From Saprolegnia diclina VS20 (lineage: Eukaryota > Oomycota > Saprolegniomycetes > Saprolegniales > Saprolegniaceae): a DNA stretch of 35,826 bases. This document shows positions 1-9,283 of this stretch, in pieces; within the stretch, counting starts at the first letter, position 1; every line of letters starts with the position of its first letter. The position numbers and the translations under genes are program-made. The stretch is from contig NW_008246096.1 of the NCBI RefSeq assembly GCF_000281045.1, forward strand, positions 386,338 to 422,163, given 5' to 3'. The notes below the pieces were generated by a model. That model did not search any database, was not told the origin of the DNA, and worked only from the letters and a program-made list of their open reading frames with translations.

Positions 1-2091
1 GTCGTCGCGATCCCCGAAGGTCTCCCGCTCGCTGTGACGATTGCGCTCGCCTTTTCCGTCAAGAAGATGCTCTTGGACAACAACCTCGTGCGCCACCTCG
101 ACGCGTGCGAAACCATGGGCTCAGCGACCACGATCTGCTCGGACAAGACGGGCACGCTCACGACCAACCGCATGACGGTCGTCGAAAGCTACGTCGGCAA
201 CACGGAGTTCTCGTCGGCGGCCGACCTCCGCGCCGCCTTGTCGCCGGTCGCCATGGCGGCCCTCTGCGATGGCATCTGCCTCAACTCGACGGCCGAGATC
301 CTTCCGCCGCTCAAGGCCGGTGGCAAGCCCGAGCACACGGGCAACAAGACCGAGTGTGCGCTCCTCCAGCTCGCCACCGACATGGGCGTGGTCTACGCCG
401 ACGTGCGCAAGGCCGGCGATGTCGGTCACATGCTCACGTTTAGCAGCACGAAGAAGCGCATGACGGTGGTCGTCCGCACCTCGGCGACGACGTGCCGCGT
501 CTTCACCAAGGGTGCGAGCGAGATTGTCTTGGACCTCTGCCAGTCGCAGCTGCAGCTCGACGGGTCGGTGTCGCCGCTCAACGAGGCGCAGAAGAACCAC
601 ATCCACAGCAACGCGATCGAAACGTATGCGAACCAGGCCTACCGCACGCTCTGCTTGGCCTACCGTGACATTGACGCGTCGATGGAAGTCATCAAGACGT
701 GGGCCGACGAAGACCTCGAGCGCGACCTCACGTGCGTGGCCATTGTCGGCATCGAAGACCCAGTCCGCGACGAAGTGCCCGGTGCGATCCGCCAGTGCAA
801 CAAGGCTGGTATCGTCGTGCGCATGGTGACGGGCGACAACATGGCCACCGCCAAGTCGATCGCGCTCAAGTGCGGTATCCTCTCGCCCAACGACGGGTCG
901 CTCGTCATGGAAGGCGCCGAGTTTCGTCGCCGCGTCTTGGACTCGAACGGCAACATCATCCAGAGCGAGTTTGACAAGATTTGGCCCATGCTCCGCGTGC
1001 TCGCACGGTCGAGCCCAAAGGACAAGTACACGCTCGTGTCGGGTCTGATCGCCTCCAACTTGTACCCACATGGCCCGCAGGTCGTGGCGGTGACGGGCGA
1101 CGGCACCAACGATGCGCCGGCGCTCAAGAAGGCGGACGTTGGTTTTGCGATGGGCATTTGCGGTACGGCGGTCGCCAAGGACGCGTCCGACATCATCTTG
1201 ATGGACGACAACTTCAAGTCGATTGTGAACGCGGTCAAGTGGGGCCGCAACGTGTACGACTCGATCGCAAAGTTTCTCCAGTTTCAACTGACCGTCAACT
1301 TGGTCGCGATCACAGTCGCGATCGTCGGTGCAATCGTGCTCGAAGAGTCGCCGCTCTCGGCCATCCAGCTGCTGTGGGTCAACCTCATCATGGACACGTT
1401 TGCATCGCTCGCGCTCGCGACCGACTCGCCGACCGATGCGCTCCTCGAGCGCAAGCCGTACCCGCGCACCAAGGCACTCATCTCGCGCAAGATGTTCAAG
1501 CACATTGTCGGCCAGGGCATCTTCCAGCTCATTGTCATTCTCTTGCTCACGTTTGTGCCGTCGCTCATCAACGTCAAGGCGGGCTACAAGGACGAGCGCG
1601 ACGGCAACAACCCGACCGAGCACTACACGATGATCTTCAACACGTTTGTGTTCCTCCAGCTCTTCAACGAGATCAACGCCCGCCGCATCCACGACGAGCT
1701 CAACGTCTTTGACGGCTTCTTCCAGAACCAGCTCTACATTGGCATCCAGATCTTCCAGATCACGCTGCAGGCGGTCATGGTCCAGTTTGGCGGCCTCGCG
1801 CTCAAGTGCGCGCCGCTCTCGGGCTCGCAGTGGGCGATCTGCATTGGCATTGGCGCGCTCTCGCTCCCGGTCGGCCTCTCGCTCCGCTGTGTGCACGCCG
1901 ACCACTTTCCGCAGTTCTTCACCTCGTGCAACGAAGTCGAGACGGTCCACGAGCCGTCGGCGCGCGGCAAGGAGCTCTGGATGCGCACCTTTGCCCGCCT
2001 CCGCACGCAGATCCGCGTGATCAAGGCTTTCAGGAGCTCGGGCGCCCAGCGTCGCCTCCTCACGGAAAAAGGCCATCGAAACACAATCTAA
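1..2091 (+). CDS. Plasma-membrane-type Ca2+-ATPase (P2B), C-terminal part, copy 1
   Basis: A P-type pump that exports Ca2+ using ATP. The frame is open from base 1 (TM4 PEGL segment, VVAIPEGLPLAV), so the gene starts before the window; the base-34 GTG is not a real start. Visible in order: phosphorylation motif DKTGTLT (nt 142-162), nucleotide-binding KGASE, hinge TGDGTNDAP, the C-terminal membrane helices, and a tail with LRTQIRVIKAFRSS, which resembles the calmodulin-binding autoinhibitory segment of animal PMCAs. It is nearly identical to the complete inverted copy at 9284-12547: I see four residue changes in about 680, all conservative in position, before the tails part (GHRNTI here, GL there). 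No intron is needed in this part. Family assignment is firm; the complete length is outside the window. Confidence 0.93.
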   Translation, partial: VVAIPEGLPLAVTIALAFSVKKMLLDNNLVRHLDACETMGSATTICSDKTGTLTTNRMTVVESYVGNTEFSSAADLRAALSPVAMAALCDGICLNSTAEILPPLKAGGKPEHTGNKTECALLQLATDMGVVYADVRKAGDVGHMLTFSSTKKRMTVVVRTSATTCRVFTKGASEIVLDLCQSQLQLDGSVSPLNEAQKNHIHSNAIETYANQAYRTLCLAYRDIDASMEVIKTWADEDLERDLTCVAIVGIEDPVRDEVPGAIRQCNKAGIVVRMVTGDNMATAKSIALKCGILSPNDGSLVMEGAEFRRRVLDSNGNIIQSEFDKIWPMLRVLARSSPKDKYTLVSGLIASNLYPHGPQVVAVTGDGTNDAPALKKADVGFAMGICGTAVAKDASDIILMDDNFKSIVNAVKWGRNVYDSIAKFLQFQLTVNLVAITVAIVGAIVLEESPLSAIQLLWVNLIMDTFASLALATDSPTDALLERKPYPRTKALISRKMFKHIVGQGIFQLIVILLLTFVPSLINVKAGYKDERDGNNPTEHYTMIFNTFVFLQLFNEINARRIHDELNVFDGFFQNQLYIGIQIFQITLQAVMVQFGGLALKCAPLSGSQWAICIGIGALSLPVGLSLRCVHADHFPQFFTSCNEVETVHEPSARGKELWMRTFARLRTQIRVIKAFRSSGAQRRLLTEKGHRNTI

Positions 2092-2760
2092 TCTTATGTA
2101 CACTTTTGCTTGATAACTCTAGCTTCTCTTGGTACACGAGGTTGACGACGACCAGTTTGGTGATTGTCCTTGCCTACTGGTTCCTGGAAGAGGTACGAGA
2201 GCTTGGTGCCTCTGTCTACTCAGTCGTAGGCAATCACCCCGAGTAGAATGGACTCGGTGTTGTTGTTGAAATATTATAGTTGGTGAGCCTTAACATGCAA
2301 TGCTCAAGAAACGGAATGCACTCGTGAGGCGTGACCGGTATAGTATAGCTGATTTGATTTGAATCGTGCTAAAGTATAATAGCTTATTGGACCATGAGTG
2401 CAGCGGGAGAAAGTTTCGTGCGGAAGACTCGGTTGTTGCGCTCAAACCAAAGACTGTACCGAACGCTAGTGTGTAAGATCGGCCAGAGAGCAAGCATGGA
2501 CAACTTGTCATCCGAGTACGGAACTGTAACTGGCCTTGAAACGGCCATGGTCGCCGGAGCACTCCCGGTAGGACTCCAGGCCTACGATAAGGACCTGTCC
2601 TCTTCAACCACAAGGTTCCAACCAATGGCGTTGCGGAGTGGTGTCCAAGTCCTAATTCAAGCTTGTGTCTGAGCTCACTCTTTGTATGGATCCGAATTAG
2701 CGGTAGGGCGAGGATCGCCCTAGAACGAGGCGCAAACCAAATCTTTTCGAGGGCCGTCGG
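2092..2760. other. Intergenic region, no supportable gene
   Basis: AT-richer than the flanking genes. Short frames on both strands show no recognisable domain and no coding-like composition. It holds one copy (about 2420-2462) of a short sequence that recurs inverted near 33675-33720, suggesting a decayed mobile element. The first 100 bases after the pump stop codon can be aligned to the flank of the inverted pump copy. Confidence 0.5.
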
Positions 2761-5700
2761 ATGGAGACGCAGCCGTTGACCGCGCTGGCCGTGGCCGCGA
2801 CCTATGGGACGTCGCCTGAGAAGACAGCCAAGGAGCTCGACCACTCGGAGGCTCCGCGCTTAGTGGAGAAGCCTCCGCTTGCGCCAACGTTACTCTCGCC
2901 GCGGGCGGACGTGCGGTCGCCGCTCCTGCCACCGCGAGCGTACAAGCCCGACTATGGCAGCCTGCCCAACAGCCCAACGTGGACGACATCGGCCGGCAAG
3001 AAGAACTGGAACGACAAGCATATTGCCGACAGCCGGTCGTTCTGGGACTATTGCTGCGGCGGCCTCCAACGCCAGAGCCGCGACCGCTGGAGCCGGTCTC
3101 GTTCGTCTTGCCACGACAACTCGTAGTCTCACGAGCATGCCACGTAGGTTCTTGGACCAAAGCAACGTCGGGTCCATGGTGGACATTATCGAGGCGTGTA
3201 TGGCGATTGTTTTTGCAGCCATCTACATCACGTACACGTACCTTCCCAACGACGCGGTACGCCAGAGCACCATTTGTGTATGGCTTGCATGTGTGAATGC
3301 GTAGCATCTTCCGTACTTGTGGCACATGGAGCTCCTCTGCGCCGGCTTCTTCCTCGCCGACTTTTCGTTCCGTGGCATTGCGCTCTCGACCGAGCCGCTC
3401 GACGACATGATCTCGTTCTCTGGCTTTGTCAACCTCGGCGCCATCGTGCCCGTGATCCCTGTCTCGTTCTTCATCCAAGACTAGTATGCCATTACTCTAA
3501 GTCATGTTGCTCATACGGTGACTGCATGTAGCAACTTTTGGACGACGGAAACGTACTGGCGCTTTGTCTACCCCCTTCGATTCCTCAAAGTCTACATTGA
3601 AGTCCGGCGCGTCATCAACCGCTTCCACAACGACGTGACGCCCATGACGCTCTTTGCTGTCAACGCGTACCTCCAGATTCTCTGTCTCTTGTTTTGCGCC
3701 GGTGGCGTCATTCAGGTCTTTTTGTCTCGTTAAGTCAATGTATCAATGTGTCAAGTGTAGATTGCCGAGACGACGTACGGCGATATGGACACGTACAACG
3801 GCGAGTGGACCTTCTTCAACGCATGCTTCAACTCGCTTTTGCTGTTTGTGGCGATGAACTACCCGACGGCCGACAACCCGCTCACCAAGTGTTTTGTCAT
3901 GTTCCTCATCGTGCTCCTCATCATTGTCGTGCCCTATCAGCTCTCGAGCTTCTTTGAGATCTACGGGTCGTACTCGTCGTACGAGTACGACGTGCTCAAG
4001 CCGTCCCGGCGCATGAAGCACATTGTGCTCTGCGGCGACTTGACACCGAATCGTATCGAGCAGTTCTTCAACGAAATCTTCCACGAAGACCACGACCTCA
4101 TCGACACGCGCGTGGCCGTGCTCTCGGACGACGAGCCCTCGTCCGACCTCGTAGGCAAACATCACCAAATGGTATATTCTATAGCTCTGGACCTTAGGTC
4201 GCACTGCTTCTCGACCCGTTCATTGCCAAGCGAACCACGTTCCTCAAAGGCTCGATCCTGCACGATTACGACGCCGAGCGCGCAGCGTGCTCGTCGGCGA
4301 GTGCGATCTTTGTGCTCACGCGCAAGGTGGGGCAGGAAGACGTCAACTTGTCGGACCACCGAACGTTCATGCGCGCGATGGCGGCCCATCGCGTCGCCAA
4401 GCACGTGCCGATCTACGCCCAGTTGCATCTCTCGAGCAACAAGCATCTCTTCCAGGACATCAAGAGCAACAATGTGCTCTGTTTTAGCGAAGTCATCCAC
4501 TCAATTTTGGCCCAAAACTGTCTCTGCCCCGGCTTTTCAACCTTCATTTACAACCTCACGACGACTGCGGGGTACGTCCTGCTTTGGTGTTTTTGCGTTT
4601 TTGAGTTTTTGAGTTTGAGTGATGACATATTATTGCGCCTACATTAGGTGCGACACCGAGATTGACGATACGTGGGAGTCCCGCTACTTGCACGGTGCGA
4701 GCCACGAGCTCTACTCGGTAACGCTGCCGCCGGCCGAGGTACACACTCGTACCTAGAGAAGAGAGGAACATGATGATGCTAGACGATCGCAGGTCTCACG
4801 TTTGCCGAAGTCTCGTCGTGGATCTACTCGCAGTGCGACGGTGTGATCCTCTTTGCGATCCACATCGTGCCTGGGAATCCCGCGCAGGGCCACGGCACCA
4901 TCGTGCTCAATCCTGGCAGCACGTATCTCTGCGTCGGCGGCGAAGTCGGGTTTGTCATTGCACGCGACCGCAAGGCGGCCGACGCTGTGAGCCGACTCAG
5001 CACCAAGAGCAGCGCCAAGCCGGTCGTGCCGCCGAGCCACAGCATGCTGAAAGCCGACAGCATCAAGGACCTCACGTCGCTGCCGCCGCCCAGCGAGGCG
5101 CCCGTCAAGCGCAAAGGCGGTTTTGTCAAGAAGAAGCGCAATTCCAGGACGCTCGTGTGGGCGATCGCGGACCAAAAGAGCCATGGCCACGTGAAGCGCA
5201 ATCTCAAGGACGCGGTGGTCTACGATGTGACCAAGTTGAAGTTGGCGACGTCACCCATTGTCGTGTGCCTCCTCGCGCCGACGTTTCCGGACCACATGGA
5301 GTACTTTGTCGTGCCGTTGCGGTCGCCGATCATGAAGGAACACCACCCGATTGTGTTTTTGACGCAGAAACTGCCGTCGCGCGAGTCGTACGACCCGATT
5401 AGCGTCTACTCGGACGTCTACTTTGTCGAGACGACCAAGATCTGCCTCGAGTCGCTCAAGCGCGCCGGCGTCGAGATCGCCAAGCGCATCGTGCTCATGT
5501 GCGGCGGCGGCGAGTTTGCAGAGACGAGCAGCGCCGAGCTCCTTGCTGATGCGGTACAAATGCAGTTCATATTTTGCGGCAAAGTTTAGACAACGATCTA
5601 CTAGACATCGATCGCGACCCACAAGAGCATTACGAGTTTGCTCGGGCCCGAGCGCGCGCCGGCCGTCATCACCGAGCTTGTCAACCGGTATCTTCGGATC

Positions 5701-6516
5701 CAAGCTTTCAGATTGGTTGAATGGAGCGTTGCTGGGTAGAGCGAACGTGCATTTCATCTCGCACAACATTGCGTCCTCGAGCTGGTTCGCCGACGAGACG
5801 AAAGACCCGGACGCCGAGCTCTCGCTTGTCGACGTGGGCAGCTTTTCGCGGTCGCGGGCGTTCGCGTCGGGCTTGACGTACAGCACATCGCTCTGCGACA
5901 GCCTCATGATCAACCAGTTCTTCAACCCGATGATCAAGAACATTGTGCGCGAGTTTGTCTTCTCGGCGCTGCGTGCGGTACGATCTACGCCACGTTTTGA
6001 CGCTTCCTCACCTCGATTTAGCACACAGCGGTCTTTCCGAACGTGAGCTCGCCCGTCAAGCCCGGCGTGCCGACGCCGCATGCGATCCAGCGCTCGTCGC
6101 TCTTTACGTGTGAAATGCCCACGGACTTTGTCGGCAAATCGTTTGGCTACGTCTTCGACTACCTTCTCGCGTCTGACTCGATCCTCACGCTTGGCATTTA
6201 CCGCTGCCTCCCGGCCACCGAGAGTACTGAGCCAACGACGATAGATAGTAACGACCTTTGCAGCAGCAGTAGCAATGTGGGCTTTGGGAGCCCGCCGCTC
6301 GCACCAGACGAAGAGTTGCCGGGCATCCCCGAAGTTCTCTCGCCGCCCGTTCGCGTCTTGCCTCGCCGCCGAGGCTCGAGTCGCATTGAGATCCCAGAGC
6401 CCGTGCGCCCCGTGCCGTATGGCTTTGCGTATGTGAACCCCAAGTCGCACGACATCATGACGGGCAACGACTTGATTTACGTCTTGGCGCACAAGCAGCC
6501 GTACTGGGTGTCCTAG
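2761..6516 (+). CDS. Slo/BK-family (RCK-domain) cation channel with non-canonical pore filter
   Basis: Eleven exons: 2761-3095, 3148-3256, 3305-3483, 3532-3715, 3761-4150, 4198-4571, 4648-4738, 4783-5553, 5605-5687, 5740-5977, 6022-6516; joined they give 1,082 aa, near the usual BK alpha length. Membrane part: S1 about 124-146, S2 155-177, S3 180-206, an S4 with five or six Arg/Lys (RFVYPLRFLKVYIEVRR, 218-234), S5 245-272, pore loop, S6 311-335. No S0 is evident. RCK1 begins near 354 (MKHIVLCGD) and matches BK closely through KHLFQDIKSNN; RCK2 spans about 711-930. A calcium-bowl-like acidic stretch, DETKDPDAEL (857-866), sits where BK has its Asp-rich bowl. The pore lacks TVGYGD: the aligned stretch reads AMNYPT (300-305). 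Likely a membrane channel gated by voltage and perhaps Ca2+; its ion selectivity cannot be assumed. Family sure, function less so. Confidence 0.88.
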
Positions 6517-7209
6517 TCGTACGTAATTCCTACTGCAATAATAACACTCTTGAGCGAATCACACCAAATGTAACACTGCGATCTCCTGAGCCTTCACCAA
6601 GAATGGTTGAAGAATGGTGCTTGTTGCTGCGTCGTTGGTGGTATATGTGGCTACATGTGGCTGGCTATATGTGGATATATATGGCCATATGTGGCTATAT
6701 GTGGCTATCGAAGTTTATATATGGCACATGCCAGTTTTAACGTTTGGACCTATTTCTGTCGCTCTAGGTCTCGCACGATGGCGTAACCTGGCATTTCGTG
6801 TCCTCCAAAGCTGCCTCTATCAATATGGAGCGTCTGGGCGATTTCATTTTCGATTGCGACTTGGGCGCGAGCTGTTGCTTGTGCCGTGCTTGTGTCGTGT
6901 GCTGGATGCGTATCGCGTGTGATTGGTCCAAATGATTTCATTAATGACCAATGATGGAATGCTGGTGAGCAGCGGGGTCCTTGCCGACAGCTCTTGCCGA
7001 CCACTTCAGAGTCATCGGTTGCTGCAAGATTTGTACTGAAACAAACCGCTGCCTAGGGGTGCTTGGACGACGCTCAACGTTGTACATTCAGGTAAGCTCC
7101 ACGCGATCCGAGATAACGTGCGGTCGCCAGATTGCCTTTGTCCCAAGGAATTCCATCGAATTCCACAAAAAACCGGTCTGCAAATTGGAGCGTATTCTTG
7201 GATTCACAC
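6517..7209. other. Intergenic region / 5' flank of photolyase
   Basis: No frame here looks coding. It contains a degenerate short tandem repeat (6635-6730) and an inverted CCAAT (ATTGG near 6922). A possible 5'-UTR intron runs from GTAAGC at 7092 to CAG at 7130, but nothing proves it is used. Confidence 0.45.
6635..6730. repeat. Degenerate TATATGTGGC tandem repeat
   Basis: Roughly nine imperfect units built on TATATGTGGC (with variants such as TACATGTGGC and TATATATGGC) lie in the spacer upstream of the photolyase gene. The array is not in a coding frame that I can support. It looks like a decaying minisatellite. Confidence 0.7.
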
Positions 7210-8854
7210 ATGAAGCTGGTCGACTTGGCGGTGGCGGGCGTCAAGGCCGAACGCCTCCGCTGGCTGCATGGCTCGGCCGCGCTTTCTAGCGGCTCGCACG
7301 TGCTCTACTGGATGCAGACGTCGCTGCGCACCCGCTACAACTACGCACTGCACGTGGCCATGGCCGCGGCCACCACCCTCCAGAAGCCGCTGTACGTGCT
7401 CTACACGTTAGACACGCACGAGGCTGGCATGTCGGAGCGCCACATGGCGTTTCTCCTCGAAAGTCTCTACGACGTCAACAAGTCGCTTCAGCAGACGCAC
7501 CACGTCCCGTTTAGCGCCGTCCACTGCGCCTCGGGCTCAAGCGGCCCGCTCGACGTGGTCCTTGCCGCGAGCCGCAACGCATCGCTCGTCGTGACCGAGC
7601 TCCAGTACCTCCGGTCGGGACGCAAGCTCTGCACGACGTTTGGCGAGCAGGCCACTGCGCCGGTCGTCCAGGTCGAGAGCGACGTGGTCGTGCCCGTTGA
7701 AGTCGCGAGCAACAAGGAAGAGTACGCTGCGCGCACGCTTCGCCCCAAGATCACCAAGCACCTGCCGACGTACATTGTATCACTGCCGTCGATTGCATAT
7801 GCGCCGCCGTCGCCGGCCCCAAAATCCTTGCAGGAGCTTCAAGCGCTTTCGCTGTCAACCCACGACACGTGGCTCGACCTGACCGATGCGTCGGCCGTCG
7901 ACACGCTCCTCGCCACGGCCAAGGACGTCGACCGCAGCATCCCGCGCGTCTCGACATTTCTCGGTGGCGAGACGTCGGCGCAGTCGGTGCTAACCACGTT
8001 TTTGAGCCAGAAGCTGCTCAAGTACGGCACCGAGCGCAACGAGCCGAGCGGAAATGGCGCGAGCAACCTCTCGCCGTACTTGCACTATGGCAACATCTCG
8101 CCGGTCGACATTGCGCTGCAGGTAAATGCGACCGAAGGCCGTGGGCCCGCGATGGCCGCCTCCAAAGCGTCGTTTCTGGAAGAGCTCATTGTACGTCGCG
8201 AGCTCTCAATGAACTTCGTGTGGTTCAACCCGCGCCACTACGACTCGATCAAGAGCCTGCCGCCGTTCGCAACCGAGACGCTTGCGATCCACGCTGACGA
8301 CGCGCGGGCCACCATCTACTCGGAAGCGCAGCTCGACACAGCGATGACGCACGACGCGTATTGGAATGCCGCGCAACTCGACATGATTGTCAACGGCAAG
8401 GTCGGACTGCTGTCGGCACTTGAAAGATTGATATTGATGGCGATTCTGTAGATGCAAAACTACATGCGAATGTACTGGGGCAAGAAGATTCTCGAGTGGA
8501 CGGCGTCGCCGGAAGAAGCCTACGAGATTTGCATTCGGCTCAACGACAAGTACAACCTCGACGGGTACGATCCCAACTCGTATACGGGGATTGCGTGGGT
8601 CTTTGGGTACGTTCCGTGAAGTGGCAAATGGAGATGACGTTCAGTGTAGGAAGCACGACACGGGCTGGGCCGAGCGCGCGATCTTTGGCAAGGTCCGCTA
8701 CATGAATGCGGACGGACTCAAGCGCAAGTACGACATGCAAGCGTACGTCAACATGATTCGACACCAATGTGCCGCGGCCAAGATGACGCTGCAGCCCAAG
8801 CAGTTGGCGCTCGAATGCACAAAACCCAAGGCCAAGCGGCAGAAGAAGGCCTAG
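7210..8854 (+). CDS. Class II CPD photolyase
   Basis: A flavoenzyme that uses light to split cyclobutane pyrimidine dimers in DNA. Three exons, 7210-8400, 8452-8606 and 8650-8854, encode 516 aa. The N-terminal antenna-type domain carries [15 protein letters not shown]. The FAD-binding half has the class II signatures [57 protein letters not shown], a [10 protein letters not shown] stretch and [15 protein letters not shown]. The last exon ends in a Lys-rich tail ([10 protein letters not shown]) that could serve nuclear import. The ATG at 7210 is the first that fits family length; upstream frame starts only at TTG. One oddity: where class II enzymes usually read GKMHGF before the MRMYW motif, this protein reads GKMQNY. 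The residues are intact enough to expect folding; activity is likely but not proven. Confidence 0.92.
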
Positions 8855-9283
8855 TCGCTCTAGAAACCATTATCACATAGGTTTAGGTTTTAGGTCATAT
8901 TACTTGAAACGAGTCTTGATCCCTTCACGTCGAGTCGACAAAACATCGACTATGATGTGTTCAGTATCTTGCACAAGCGAAGCAAATATACCCTCGGACG
9001 TACGTGGCAAGGACCTAGGTAGATATTTACTAAGCCAGCACACTGCACCGTACAGAGCGTGTAAAGGATGGTGGCGCTTGCAACTACTAGCCCTCCTTGA
9101 CAGCACTTGCTCTGTAGAGATCCTCCTATGATCGAGCCTCTGGTTATGACACCCTGATTCCGGTCCGGGCCAGGGAACAAAAAAGAATGAAAAAAAAAAT
9201 CACCCATCCCCGCCGACGCAAACCCCGGGAACAAAAAAAACCAAAAGTAACAAACAAAAAGGGAAAAAAAAATAAAATGGGGT
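8855..9283. other. Intergenic region with homopolymer-rich flank
   Basis: This lies between the converging photolyase and pump copy 2. From about 9170 to 9283 it is dominated by runs of A (on the pump strand, T and C/G runs), unlike any other spacer in the window. On the pump strand the part next to the stop codon aligns without gaps to the flank of pump copy 1, with mismatches that lengthen neighbouring base runs. No gene is visible. Confidence 0.6.

Noticed and set aside
121-2103. 660-codon open frame antisense to pump copy 1
   Set aside because: The same antisense frame is open opposite copy 2. It has no domain and is biased to Arg/Asp/Glu/Val/Leu, as expected for the complement of a GC-rich gene with C/G at third positions.
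2290-2844. 184-codon minus-strand frame next to the channel gene
   Set aside because: It overlaps the channel start antisense and resembles no family.
4172-4197. 26-nt intron in the channel gene
   Set aside because: It is too short; the donor at 4151 gives a 47-nt intron and a better RCK1 alignment.
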